Numbered from the stretch's first letter, positions 52,946-61,970 are shown. The stretch is DNA of 64,000 nt from Fibrobacterota bacterium (GCA_016715065.1 JADKBN010000019.1:1-64000); one strand, 5' to 3'. The notes: a model not told the origin generated them from the sequence alone. Numbers and translations: made by a program.

Positions 52946-53617
52946 ATGAAGTCTGATCAGGATTCGAACCGCCTCGAATCCACCCAAAAAACCACCGCAC
53001 TGTATCGCGTCTGCATGGGCCTTTCCGAAGAAGCGCGTTCGCTGGGCATCCAGAACGAAGGCATGAAGCGTCTTGGATTGAATGCGCAGGTTCTTGCCGC
53101 CCAGACCGGCACCGAGGGAAGCGCTTTGGAAGTGATCGTCGCCGAGATCGGACGGTTGTCACGCGGAATCCGGGAATGCCTCGCGGACCTGACCGACACC
53201 TCCAAGATCCTCTCGGACGCATCGATCGGATTGTTGCACCTCTCGCACCTGGCGGGCTCGTTGGAGTTGGGAGCCAGAATCGGAATCGATTCGTCCAGCC
53301 TCGCCCACTACGAGAATCGCCTGGGAGAGGTGCAGTCCAAACGGCAACGGCATCTGGCCAATCTGGGGCAGCGCCTGGACCAGGTCGCCTCCCAGGTTTC
53401 CGATCTGGGTCGGATCGCCGTCAAGATCCCGCCCGTGGTCACCATGATCCGCATCGTGGTGACCGAGATCCGGTTTCGGTCGGAAGAATTGGCGGGCACC
53501 ATCGAGGATCTCAAGTCCTTCCATCTCCTGCTCGACGGCAAGATCGAAACGATGTCGATCCTCCGCCGCGATGGCTCGAGACTGCTCGACGAACTCTCCA
53601 CCCAAGGCGCGCGATGA
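52946..53617 (+). CDS. soluble degenerate MCP-like coiled-coil protein
   Basis: 223 residues, no membrane segment, mostly helical. Residues 42-72 (RLGLNAQVLAAQTG, then LEVIVAEIGRLS) align with the receptor hairpin tip, where MCPs read LLALNAA.EAARAGE...FAVVA.EVR.L. The match covers LNA, AA, TG/AGE and the VA-E pattern, but several contact positions differ and only one arm of the hairpin is well preserved. It has no HAMP or sensor domain. The stop overlaps the ATG of the next gene (ATGA), so the product is made with the diiron-type protein and may carry its signal to CheA/CheW. Function inferred, not shown. Confidence 0.65.
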   Translation: MKSDQDSNRLESTQKTTALYRVCMGLSEEARSLGIQNEGMKRLGLNAQVLAAQTGTEGSALEVIVAEIGRLSRGIRECLADLTDTSKILSDASIGLLHLSHLAGSLELGARIGIDSSSLAHYENRLGEVQSKRQRHLANLGQRLDQVASQVSDLGRIAVKIPPVVTMIRIVVTEIRFRSEELAGTIEDLKSFHLLLDGKIETMSILRRDGSRLLDELSTQGAR

Positions 53618-54354
53618 AGATCTCCAAGCTTGCAGAGGGACCCGACCACACCTGGTACGTCCTGGGACGCGACCCGGACAAGTCGGATTCCGTCATCGAT
53701 ACCAACGAATACGTGATCTGCGGAAAGGAGGAAGCCTTCCTGCTGGATCCTGGTGGCACGGAGATCTTTCCCCAGGTGGTCTCCACCGTTTCGCGCATCG
53801 TGCCCGTTGAACGCATCCGACATTTTCTGTGTTCCCACCAGGATCCGGACATCTTCTCTTCGTTGCCATTGTGGATGGGATTGTGCCCCCAGGCCAAGAT
53901 CTACCTGTCCTGGATCTGGTCGGGTTTCGTGGCCCACTACGGCCACGAGTACGTGGACCAGTTCGTGAAGGTCCAGGACGCCGGCATGCGGGTGGTGATG
54001 GAACGCAAGGAATTTCAGCTGATCCCGGCCCACTACCTTCACTCTTCCGGCAATTTCCACCTCTTCGACGCGGAACTGAAAATCCTGTTCACCGGCGACG
54101 TGGGAGCCGCTCTTCTGCCCGATGGCCACGATGCGTTGTACGTGAAGGATTTCGAGGCCCACATTCCGCTGATGGAAGGATTCCATCGCCGCTGGATGCC
54201 CTCCAACCAAGCCCGCGACCATTGGCTGGCGCGTGTTCGCCAACTGGACATCCGCTACCTGTGTCCCCAGCACGGGTGCATCCTGGAAGGGGACCAGGTC
54301 GGGAAATTCCTCGATTGGTTCGGGACGCTGGAGCTGGGCGGCGCCTTGGTCTGA
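53614..54354 (+). CDS. ODP-like diiron metallo-beta-lactamase-fold protein (putative O2/redox sensor)
   Basis: 246 residues, no flavodoxin or rubredoxin domain. Metal-site motifs are all present: H75, D77, D79 in CSHQDPDI; H140, H143 in IPAHYLHSSGNFH; D162 in LFTGDVGAAL; H220 in CPQHG. The HxDxD spacing and the lone core domain match the flavodiiron-like family and the oxygen-binding diiron proteins (ODP) linked to chemotaxis in spirochaetes. A hydrolase is less likely given the HQDPD variant. Coupled by ATGA to an MCP-like gene and placed between two chemosensory clusters. An oxygen or redox sensing role is inference. Confidence 0.75.
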   Translation: MKISKLAEGPDHTWYVLGRDPDKSDSVIDTNEYVICGKEEAFLLDPGGTEIFPQVVSTVSRIVPVERIRHFLCSHQDPDIFSSLPLWMGLCPQAKIYLSWIWSGFVAHYGHEYVDQFVKVQDAGMRVVMERKEFQLIPAHYLHSSGNFHLFDAELKILFTGDVGAALLPDGHDALYVKDFEAHIPLMEGFHRRWMPSNQARDHWLARVRQLDIRYLCPQHGCILEGDQVGKFLDWFGTLELGGALV

Positions 54355-54408
54355 GATTTCCGCGCTCGAGCAAGCTGCGGGGAATAGAACCAGAGGTGGC
54401 TCAGTGGC

Positions 54409-54999
54409 TCAGTCGCGCAAATCGTGCGCGGCCGACCACTTGGCCACGAGCTCTTCCACTTCATCAGGCGTCATCACGAAGTTTTCGCGCCCGGCCACAT
54501 CCATGTGGCGGTCCAGATGGGCCACCATCATCCCTGCGCAAACCGACACGTTGAGGCTTTCCGTGAACCCGTGCTGCGGAAGACGGAACACCAGATCCGC
54601 CGCCCCATAGATGTGCTGGGAGTTGCCTGAAAATTCGGTCCCCAGATAGATCGCCAAGGGCCCTTCCAGCGGGCTTTCGTGGAAAGACTTCTCCGCACGA
54701 CTGGAAGCCACGGCGATCCGGAAGTCACGGCCCCGCAGGTGCTCCAGACACTCGTGGCGGGATTTCCAGCGCACCACGTCCAGCCATTGGTCGGCACCTT
54801 TCACGATCGCCCCGGAAATCCGAAACGGCCGAAGTTCTTCGATCACGTGCACTTCCTGGATGCCAAAACATTCGCAGGTGCGCAGCACCGCCGAAATGTT
54901 GTGGGGATCGAAGAAGTCTTCCAATACGAACGTGTATTTGCGTGTGCGAAGCGAAGCGATCTGCTTCATTTTCGCCAGTCGGCCTTCGGTTGGTGGCAT
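54409..54999 (-). CDS. TrmH/SpoU-family RNA 2'-O-methyltransferase
   Basis: 196 residues, SPOUT fold. Motif 1 FFDPHNISAVLRTCECFG, motif 2 IYLGTEFSG, motif 3 GFTESLNVSVCAGMMV, all typical of TrmH-type enzymes that methylate the 2'-OH of tRNA or rRNA nucleotides. The longer ATG at 54999 is preferred because the N-terminal helix before VLEDFFDPHN matches the length in TrmH. ATG 54969 is an alternative. TrmH (tRNA G18) is likely, but the exact target cannot be read from sequence. Convergent with the diiron-protein gene. Confidence 0.88.
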   Translation of the reverse strand: MPPTEGRLAKMKQIASLRTRKYTFVLEDFFDPHNISAVLRTCECFGIQEVHVIEELRPFRISGAIVKGADQWLDVVRWKSRHECLEHLRGRDFRIAVASSRAEKSFHESPLEGPLAIYLGTEFSGNSQHIYGAADLVFRLPQHGFTESLNVSVCAGMMVAHLDRHMDVAGRENFVMTPDEVEELVAKWSAAHDLRD

Positions 55000-55063
55000 A
55001 AGCTGGGGAAAGATACCCTGTGAGATCCGGTTTTGTGGTGGATCGCGGAATCCTCTTTGTGGA

Positions 55064-55093
55064 TTGACTCGTGAAGCAGCGCGATGATACCCT
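55064..55093 (+). promoter_or_regulatory. candidate promoter of chemosensory cluster B
   Basis: TTGACT (5 of 6 to the -35 consensus), an 18-base spacer, then TACCCT with TGA directly before it (extended -10 pattern). It ends 43 bases before the first cheY start, in the divergent gap to the TrmH-family gene. Confidence 0.4.
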
Positions 55094-55136
55094 GACTCTT
55101 GATTCCGTTTCCTTCATCCGCGGAGAGCGCACTCCA

Positions 55137-55505
55137 ATGCCAAAGACCATCCTGGTTGTCGATGATTCTCCGATCTTTCGCCAAGTGATCGCGGCGGCCC
55201 TCACGGAAGCCGGGTATGATGTTTTGGAGGCCGCCAACGGGAGGGATGGACTGATCCTCCTGGATGGACGAAAGATCCATCTGATCATCTCCGACCTGAA
55301 CATGCCCATCCTCGATGGCCTCGCCTTCGTGCGGTGCGCACGCGGGGTGGAGGGATACAACCACACGCCGGTCATCATGATGACCACCGTCACCAACGAA
55401 GAGAAAAAAGACGAAGCGATGTCGGAGGGAATCCGCGCCTGGGTGAACAAGCCGTTCCAGCCCGCGATCCTTCTGGAAGCCGTTTCCAAGATCGTCCAAG
55501 CCTGA
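55137..55505 (+). CDS. CheY-type response regulator, first in cluster B
   Basis: 122 residues, receiver only. Acidic pocket DD in LVVDDSPIFRQV, phosphoacceptor in LIISDLNMPILDG (D53), Thr in MMTTVTNEEK and Lys in WVNKPFQP. The start at 55137 (MPKTILVV) is chosen over an upstream in-frame ATG because it matches the receiver beginning and the sister gene at 56663. The two CheYs of cluster B are close relatives (same WV.KPFQP..LL.AVSK tail), probably a duplication. Confidence 0.92.
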   Translation: MPKTILVVDDSPIFRQVIAAALTEAGYDVLEAANGRDGLILLDGRKIHLIISDLNMPILDGLAFVRCARGVEGYNHTPVIMMTTVTNEEKKDEAMSEGIRAWVNKPFQPAILLEAVSKIVQA

Positions 55506-55517
55506 GGGGAGCCCCCA

Positions 55518-56645
55518 TTGCGCAATTCCCACCTATGGCTTTCCATCCACCTGGCCGGATGCTTCGCGCTGCCGTGGCTTGCGGGGCGATGGTTTCTCGA
55601 GCCGGTGGCGATCGTCGTGATCTTGGCGGGATCGGGGTGGCTGCTTTGGTGGAAAACGCGGCAAGAGGCTCTCCATGCAAGCCCCGTGAACCTGGCGCAT
55701 CCGGAGCCGACCCCGGCCGAGCCGACGCCCAATGGTGCCGACCCAAAGTCCGAACTCCAGGACTTCCTGGTCCAGGTGGCACCCGTCTGGAGCGCGAACA
55801 TCGAGCTGGCGCGTTCCCAGACAGAATCTGCCGTCACGGATCTCGCCGAACGCTTTTCCAGGATGCTCTCCGAGATCGGCCAGGCCATGCAGGAGGATTC
55901 CGGCGGCACCAACCGCAAACTCCTGGAAGCCCTGAGACGAGCCCAGACCACGCTCCCCCAGGCACTTGCCTCGCTTTCGCAAGCCAGCCGGGAACGGGAC
56001 GTGTTCCTCCAGGAGATCCGCACCCTGACATCGACCGTGTCGGAGTTGTCACGGCTCTCCGAAGGGGTCTCGAAGATCGCCTCCCAAACCACATTGCTAG
56101 CCCTCAACGCCAGCATCGAAGCCGCACGCGCGGGACAGGCGGGACGAGGTTTCTCCGTGGTGGCCAACGAGGTCAAGGACCTTTCGAAGTTGTCCGCAGG
56201 TACCGCCACCGAAATCCGGCGCAGAGTCGATTCGATCGGCTCGGAAATCCAACGCATCGTGGAAAATGCAGGCCGGATCACCCAGCAGGAACACGAGGCC
56301 ATGCGCATCGCGGAACACTCCGTGAACACCTCCCTGGAGGACCTGGCCGAGCAGGCCGGCCATCTGGAAACACGGATCCGCGATCTATCCGTCCTGAACA
56401 AAGGCTTGGAAACCACCGTACGCGTGGTGCTGGTGGACCTGCAGTTCCAGGACCGGACCAGTCAGATTCTGACATCCATCCGTGACGACACCCAGCGGCT
56501 TCCCTCGGTCCTGCTCTCCGGAGAAATCCCCGCACCGGGCCCGTGGCTTTCCACCCTCCAAGGAACCTACACCACGCAGGAACAGCATCTCCTGACCGGA
56601 TCTCCCCAAAGCTCCGCCGCCAGCTCCGGCATCACCTTCTTTTGA
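55518..56645 (+). CDS. membrane-anchored MCP-like protein without sensor domain
   Basis: 375 residues from a TTG start with GAGGGGAG six bases before. Two closely spaced hydrophobic helices at 5-45 form a membrane hairpin with no periplasmic domain. A proline-rich linker (59-75) precedes the coiled coil, with the receptor tip at 186-222 (IASQTTLLALNASIEAARAG, FSVVANEVKDLS). It ends in VVLVDLQFQDRTSQIL, a motif common in short MCP-like proteins encoded next to cheY/cheA. No HAMP. Placed between two cheY genes, it may be a dedicated array scaffold or sense the membrane itself. Confidence 0.85.
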   Translation: MRNSHLWLSIHLAGCFALPWLAGRWFLEPVAIVVILAGSGWLLWWKTRQEALHASPVNLAHPEPTPAEPTPNGADPKSELQDFLVQVAPVWSANIELARSQTESAVTDLAERFSRMLSEIGQAMQEDSGGTNRKLLEALRRAQTTLPQALASLSQASRERDVFLQEIRTLTSTVSELSRLSEGVSKIASQTTLLALNASIEAARAGQAGRGFSVVANEVKDLSKLSAGTATEIRRRVDSIGSEIQRIVENAGRITQQEHEAMRIAEHSVNTSLEDLAEQAGHLETRIRDLSVLNKGLETTVRVVLVDLQFQDRTSQILTSIRDDTQRLPSVLLSGEIPAPGPWLSTLQGTYTTQEQHLLTGSPQSSAASSGITFF

Positions 56646-56662
56646 CGGAAATTCGAGCAACC

Positions 56663-57031
56663 ATGGCAAAGACGATCCTGATCATCGACGATTCCGCCAG
56701 CTTCCGCCAGGTCGTGGCCATGGCGCTGAAAGGCGCCGGATACGACGTCGTGGAAGCCAGCGACGGCAAGGACGCGCTGTCCAAACTGGACGGCCGCAAG
56801 TTCCACCTGATCATCTCCGACGTGAACATGCCCAACCTGGACGGAATCGGGTTCGTGAAGGCGGCCAAGGAGATTCCCGCCTACAAGTTCACCCCGGTCA
56901 TCATGCTCACCACGGTTTCCGGAGACGACAAGAAAGCCGAAGGCAAGGCCGCGGGCGTGCGCGCCTGGGTGGTCAAGCCGTTCCAGCCGCCGGTGCTGCT
57001 GGATGCCGTTTCCAAGCTCATTCTGGCATAA
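56663..57031 (+). CDS. CheY-type response regulator, second in cluster B
   Basis: 122 residues, receiver only. DD in LIIDDSASFRQV, phosphoacceptor in LIISDVNMPNLDG (D53), Thr in MLTTVSGDDKK and Lys in WVVKPFQPP. Very similar to the receiver at 55137. Twelve bases before the STAS gene. Having two CheYs suggests one carries the output and the other serves as a phosphate sink or serves a second target. Confidence 0.92.
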   Translation: MAKTILIIDDSASFRQVVAMALKGAGYDVVEASDGKDALSKLDGRKFHLIISDVNMPNLDGIGFVKAAKEIPAYKFTPVIMLTTVSGDDKKAEGKAAGVRAWVVKPFQPPVLLDAVSKLILA

Positions 57032-57042
57032 GGGGGGACGTC

Positions 57043-57354
57043 ATGGAGATCAACGTCACAAAATCGCACGACCACGTGGTGGCGCGCCTGCGAGGCCCCC
57101 TGGAGATTTCCAACGTCGGCCTGGCGCGGGAACGCTTCGTCCAGATCCTGGAATCCGGAAAGGACATCACCTTGGATTTCGCCGGTATCACGGAAATCGA
57201 CACGGCCGGAATCCAGATGGTTTTGGCCGTCCATGCGGATTCGCTCCGCCAAGGCAAATTTTGTCGGTTTGTCCATCCGGTCCCGGAAGTCATGGAGCCC
57301 TTTCGCCTCCTGCGACTGGATGGATTGTTCGACCAATCCATCGCCACCACCTGA
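57043..57354 (+). CDS. STAS-domain protein
   Basis: 103 residues, one STAS domain as in anti-sigma antagonists (SpoIIAA/RsbV) and in adaptor proteins of chemosensory operons. It shows VARLRGPLEISNVG, LDFAGITEIDTAGIQMVL (the conserved region that carries the phosphorylatable Ser in SpoIIAA-type proteins reads DTAG here) and a C-terminal helix. GGGGGGA lies before ATG. With no anti-sigma kinase gene nearby, an adaptor role with the adjacent CheA seems more likely. STAS genes beside cheA are known from several bacteria. Confidence 0.87.
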   Translation: MEINVTKSHDHVVARLRGPLEISNVGLARERFVQILESGKDITLDFAGITEIDTAGIQMVLAVHADSLRQGKFCRFVHPVPEVMEPFRLLRLDGLFDQSIATT

Positions 57355-57375
57355 TCCAAGGCAAGCAGAGACACC

Positions 57376-59592
57376 ATGACCATGGAATCCGCCAAAATCG
57401 CCTTCGTCCAGGAAGCCCGCGAACTTCTGGGCGAAATGGAAAATGCCCTGTTGCGCATGGAATCGGACGGACTCGACGACGAATCCATCCACGCCGTCTT
57501 TCGCGCCGCCCACACCATCAAGGGCTCTTCGGGATTGTTCGGCCAGGACGAGATCGTCTCCTTCACCCATGTGCTGGAAACGATCCTGGACGAGATTCGA
57601 TCGGGTAAGTTCGTGCCGGACAGCTCCACCATCTCCTTGTTCCTGGAATGCGGCGACCACCTGGGATCCCTGGTGGGAAACTTTGAGCAGAATTTGTCAC
57701 TGTCTGCCGAACAGGCCCAGGATGGATCCTCGCTCGTCCAGAAGCTCCAAGGGGCCAGACGCAACGCCGAACGGTCGCTGGTGGTGCCCACCCCTCCCGA
57801 ATCGCCGGTGGAGGAAATCACCCGTCCGGTGGACGGAGTCGCCAACGATGCCTGGCACATTTCCCTGCGGCTTGCCACCGATGTGCTGAAGTCCGGAATG
57901 GACCCGTTGTCGTTCTTCCGGTACATGGCCACACTGGGCCGGATCGTGCAGATCGACGTCATCGACGATCTTCTCCCGCCGCCAGCCAAGATGGATCCGG
58001 AAAACCTCTATCTGGGTTTCGAGATTCAATTCATCTCCGAAGCGACCCGCAAGGACATCGAAGGGGTCTTCGAATTCGTCGCGGAAGGATCCACGATCCG
58101 CATCCTCCCGCCCCACAGCAAGATCGAAACCTATCTGGACCTGATCCGCTCGCTGCCGGAAAGCCCCAATCGCCTGGGAGAAATCCTGCTCTCCTGCGGA
58201 GCCCTGACGGACAGCGAACTCGCGCTCGTCCTGCGAATGCAAGAGAACACGGCAACCGGCAAACCTCCCCTCGGAGAAATGCTCGTCAAGGAACACTTCG
58301 TTCCGCCGGTGGTGGTCGCGGCCGCGTTGCAAAAACAGAAAGTGTCCCGCGAAAAAACCATCCAGGAAAGCCGGTCGGTGAAGGTGGACGTGGCGAAGCT
58401 CGATCATCTGATCGATCTGGTGGGTGAGCTCGTCATCGCCGCCGCAGGCGCCAAGATCGCGGCCGATCGCGAGAAGTCGGCACCCGTCGAGGAGGCCGTG
58501 GGAATGGTGTCCAAGCTCGTGGAAGAGATTCGCGATGCCGCCTTGGGCGTGCGGATGGTGCCCATCGGCGAGGTGTTCCAGCGTTTCCCTCGTCTGGTGC
58601 GCGACCTTTCCATGGAGCTGGGAAAGCGAGTGGAGCTGGACATCCAGGGAGCGGAAACCGAACTGGACAAATCCATGGTCGAACGCCTGGCCGAACCCCT
58701 GACCCACATGGTCCGCAATTCCCTGGACCACGGCATGGAACTGGAATCCACCCGGCTGGCCGCGGGGAAACCCGCCCAAGGGACGATCCGGTTCAACGCC
58801 TACCACGACACGGGAAGCATCGTGATCGAGGTCGCCGACGACGGAGCCGGCATCCATCGCCAACGGGTTCTGGAGCGCGCGATCGAACGGGGAATCGTGC
58901 CGCACAACCACAATCTGTCCGATCGGGAGATCTTGAACCTGATTTTCGAGCCCGGATTCAGCACCTCCCAAACCGTGACCAATCTATCAGGGCGCGGGGT
59001 GGGAATGGACGTGGTCAAGCGCAGCATCGAATCGCTCCGCGGCGAAATCGAGATCGAAAGCGAAGAAGGCGTGGGTACGGAAATCCGATTGCGCATGCCG
59101 CTGACCTTGGCCATCATCGATGGCTTCATGGTGGCCGTCGAAGACCGATCGTTCGTGGTGCCGCTGGATCTGGTCATCGAATGCGCCGACCTCCCCAGGG
59201 AAGTTGCCATCCGGGAACAGGGTCGCGGGATCGCCAACCTCCGAGGAGAACCTCTCCCCTTGGTGCGCCTGCGGGAACTGTTCCACATTCCAGGCCAGGC
59301 TCCCGCACGCGAAAACATCGTGGTGGTGGAGTACGGAGGCAAACGCCTCGGATTGGTGGTGGAAGGACTTCTCGGCGAATTCCAAGCCGTCATCAAGCCG
59401 CTGTCCAGGCTGTTTTCCAAGGTCCCCGGTGTGGGAGGATCCACCATCCTGGGGACCGGCGAAATCGCGCTCATCCTGGACGTGCCTGCGCTGGTCCAAC
59501 GCATCGAACGCGTGGAAACGACGCGTTGGGCCCCGACCTCGGCCTCGCTGCCCGGCGCGAGCGAAACCAAGGCACTCTCCCATGCGACCTGA
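57376..59592 (+). CDS. cheA: chemotaxis histidine kinase CheA (cluster B)
   Basis: 738 residues. HPt with His46 (AAHTIKGSSGLFG). Residues 155-245 form an alpha/beta region that may be the response-regulator-binding part. Two MshEN-like LGE repeats at 266-321 (NRLGEILLSCGALTDSEL, LGEMLVKEH). Dimerisation 333-400. HATPase with HMVRNSLDHGM (N box), DDGAGIH (G1) and GRGVGMDVV (G2). CheW-like domain 575-710. Unlike the CheA of cluster A it has a single HPt. ATG 57376 and ATG 57382 are both possible. Confidence 0.94.
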   Translation: MTMESAKIAFVQEARELLGEMENALLRMESDGLDDESIHAVFRAAHTIKGSSGLFGQDEIVSFTHVLETILDEIRSGKFVPDSSTISLFLECGDHLGSLVGNFEQNLSLSAEQAQDGSSLVQKLQGARRNAERSLVVPTPPESPVEEITRPVDGVANDAWHISLRLATDVLKSGMDPLSFFRYMATLGRIVQIDVIDDLLPPPAKMDPENLYLGFEIQFISEATRKDIEGVFEFVAEGSTIRILPPHSKIETYLDLIRSLPESPNRLGEILLSCGALTDSELALVLRMQENTATGKPPLGEMLVKEHFVPPVVVAAALQKQKVSREKTIQESRSVKVDVAKLDHLIDLVGELVIAAAGAKIAADREKSAPVEEAVGMVSKLVEEIRDAALGVRMVPIGEVFQRFPRLVRDLSMELGKRVELDIQGAETELDKSMVERLAEPLTHMVRNSLDHGMELESTRLAAGKPAQGTIRFNAYHDTGSIVIEVADDGAGIHRQRVLERAIERGIVPHNHNLSDREILNLIFEPGFSTSQTVTNLSGRGVGMDVVKRSIESLRGEIEIESEEGVGTEIRLRMPLTLAIIDGFMVAVEDRSFVVPLDLVIECADLPREVAIREQGRGIANLRGEPLPLVRLRELFHIPGQAPARENIVVVEYGGKRLGLVVEGLLGEFQAVIKPLSRLFSKVPGVGGSTILGTGEIALILDVPALVQRIERVETTRWAPTSASLPGASETKALSHAT

Positions 59593-59640
59593 TCGCCAGA
59601 ACCACTTAGGGAGCTTCGAAGGCTTCCCGAGGAGAACCCC

Positions 59641-60195
59641 ATGACGATGTCCACCAAGTCGAACTCCCGCTCCATGATGAACTCCGCCCGCCGGGAACGA
59701 ACCCCCGAGGCGGAAGCCAAGCAATACCTGACCTTCATGCTGGGCGGCGACACCTACGCCATCGCCATCGGCAAGATCCGCGAGATCGTGGAGTTCCACA
59801 CCCTCACGCTGATCCCGCTGATGCCCTCCTTCCTGCGCGGCGTGACCAACCTCCGCGGAGCCGTCATCCCGGTGGTGGACCTCCAGTCCAGATTCGGAAA
59901 CGGCATGACGGAAATCGGACGGCGGACCTGCATCGTGATCGTGGAGGTGGGCACCGGCGAGGAAACCTTCCCGTTGGGCGTGATCGTGAACGCGGTGAAC
60001 GAAGTGGTCCCGGTGGATCCGTCCAAAATCGAAACCCGCCCGGCCTTCGGAACCAAGATCCGCGCGGATTTTGTCGAGTCCCTTCTGAACCTCGGCGACC
60101 GCTTCGTGATCGCCCTGGACGTCCAACAAAGCCTTTCCATCACGGAAATGTCCGAACTGGCCTCCAGGTGGGTGGACCGCGAGTCCTCCACATGA
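59641..60195 (+). CDS. cheW: coupling protein CheW (cluster B)
   Basis: 184 residues. Polar N-terminal extension of about 27 residues, then a CheW domain: YLTFMLGGDTYAIAIGKIREI, LIPLMPSFLRGVTNLRGAV, IPVVDLQSRFG and VNAVNEVVPVDP. GGAG before the start. It differs from the cluster A CheW enough that the two probably belong to separate arrays. Follows cheA after 48 bases and precedes two receptor genes. Confidence 0.94.
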   Translation: MTMSTKSNSRSMMNSARRERTPEAEAKQYLTFMLGGDTYAIAIGKIREIVEFHTLTLIPLMPSFLRGVTNLRGAVIPVVDLQSRFGNGMTEIGRRTCIVIVEVGTGEETFPLGVIVNAVNEVVPVDPSKIETRPAFGTKIRADFVESLLNLGDRFVIALDVQQSLSITEMSELASRWVDRESST

Positions 60196-60268
60196 TCCAA
60201 GCCACCAGGCCCGTCCGGAACTCCAGACTTCCAAACAGGAATCAAAAACCACAAACAGGGGAATCCCC

Positions 60269-61939
60269 ATGAACTCGTTGGGAAAACTCAAACTGGCGCA
60301 TCGATTGTTCTTCGCGTTCTTTTCCTGCACGGTACTGACAGCGATCGTGGGCCTCTACGCCCTGGGTGAAATCCGCAAGATGCACGGACAACTCGAATCC
60401 ACCTACAAGAACAACCTCACGTCCATCCGAAAGCTCGGCGAGGTCCAGCTGCGGGCCGCCTCGCACAGCCGGGTGTTTTCGCGAGTCCCGGCGCTCAAGG
60501 ATTCCATCGAACGACGCGACGCCATCAAGCGCGCCGACAAGCACATGGACATCCTGAAATCGGCCTTCGCCGATTACCGAAAAATCGCCACGACCCCCGA
60601 AGAAACCCGGATCGGGTCCAAGGTGGACATCGCGCTCCCCCGCTACCTGGAAACCTGCGATTCCATCGCCAGCCAATCCAACGAAGGAAAATTCGAAGCG
60701 GCCGCCGCCACCTCCAACGGCAGCATGCGCCTGGCCACCACCGCCATGTCCAACCTCCTCGACACGTTGATCACCATCAACGACAGCGCCGCCGCAAGCA
60801 CCAACCGTCAGGCCCTGGAATCTTCGGAAAAGGCATCGACGACACTTTCTGGCGCCATCGCGGTCGCCATCCTCGTTGCCTTCGGGATGGGGCTCCTGGT
60901 CACCCGTTCGATCACCCGCCAGCTCGGTGGGGAACCCAGCGAGGCGGCCGATCTGGTGCGAAGCGTCGCTGCCGGAGATCTCTCCATCGAAGTCACCGTG
61001 AGGCCCGGCGACCAGTCCAGTCTGCTCCATTCCCTGCGCCAGATGGTCGGCCGCCTCCGCGACGTGGCCGCCAAGATCCGCAATTCTTCCGATTCGATCG
61101 CATCGGCTTCCGAGCAGATCTCCAGCGCCTCCCAATCCCTTTCCCAAGGCGCCACCGAGCAGGCCGCCAACGTGGAAGAAACCTCCTCGTCCGTGGAAGA
61201 GATCTCCTCCACCGTGGCCCAGAACGCCGAAAACGCCAAAATCACCGACGACATCGCCTCCAAGTCCGCCCAGCACGCCCGCGATTCCGGAGCGGCGGTG
61301 AAAGGGACCGTGGAAGCCATGCGCCAGATCGCCTCGCGCATCGGCATCATCGACGACATCGCCTACCAGACCAACCTGCTGGCCCTGAACGCCGCCATCG
61401 AAGCCGCGCGCGCAGGTGAACACGGCAGAGGGTTCGCGGTGGTGGCCGCCGAGGTTCGCAAACTCGCCGAACGAAGCCAGGTGGCCGCCCAGGAGATCGG
61501 CACGGTGGCCAGCAATTCGGTGGCCCTGGCCGAACAAGCCGGACGGCAACTGGATGAGTTGGTTCCCTCCATCCGCCGCACGGCAGATCTTGTCCAGGAG
61601 ATCAGCGCCGCCTCCCGCGAGCAGGCCTCCGGATTGGAGCAGATCAACACCTCGATCAGCCAGTTGTCGCTGACCACGCAAAGCACCGCATCGGCCTCGG
61701 AAGAGCTTTCTTCCACCTCCGAGGAAATGAGCGCGCAAGCCATGAAACTCCAGGAAGCCGCACGGTGGTTCCGGGTCGGCGACTCCGTCGAAGACGTCCC
61801 CGTCCCCACTGGCCGCGCACGAGTCTCCAAACGCGTCCCTACAAAGTTCCAGGCATCGCGGCCCGCCTCCAGGGCTCCCTCCAGGGCTCCCTCCCGGGAG
61901 CCCGACGAGTCGGACGAATCCTCCTTCACCCGTTTTTGA
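60269..61939 (+). CDS. methyl-accepting chemotaxis protein (4HB-type sensor)
   Basis: 556 residues. TM1 about 11-32, periplasmic helical bundle 33-190 of the four-helix MCP type, TM2 about 193-211, HAMP 212-265, then the signalling domain with tip AYQTNLLALNAAIEAARAGE. The helix sequences flanking the tip are of another type from those in cluster A (SSTVAQNAENAKITDDIASK against the SMTRQSADN type). C-terminal tail rich in Arg, Pro and Ser with DESDESSF. No CheR-binding pentapeptide is evident. Strong homology to the next gene from HAMP onward, with long stretches of identical DNA around the tip. Confidence 0.92.
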   Translation: MNSLGKLKLAHRLFFAFFSCTVLTAIVGLYALGEIRKMHGQLESTYKNNLTSIRKLGEVQLRAASHSRVFSRVPALKDSIERRDAIKRADKHMDILKSAFADYRKIATTPEETRIGSKVDIALPRYLETCDSIASQSNEGKFEAAAATSNGSMRLATTAMSNLLDTLITINDSAAASTNRQALESSEKASTTLSGAIAVAILVAFGMGLLVTRSITRQLGGEPSEAADLVRSVAAGDLSIEVTVRPGDQSSLLHSLRQMVGRLRDVAAKIRNSSDSIASASEQISSASQSLSQGATEQAANVEETSSSVEEISSTVAQNAENAKITDDIASKSAQHARDSGAAVKGTVEAMRQIASRIGIIDDIAYQTNLLALNAAIEAARAGEHGRGFAVVAAEVRKLAERSQVAAQEIGTVASNSVALAEQAGRQLDELVPSIRRTADLVQEISAASREQASGLEQINTSISQLSLTTQSTASASEELSSTSEEMSAQAMKLQEAARWFRVGDSVEDVPVPTGRARVSKRVPTKFQASRPASRAPSRAPSREPDESDESSFTRF

Positions 61940-61970
61940 TCCCACCTTCGCCGATCGGACGGTCTCCTCC

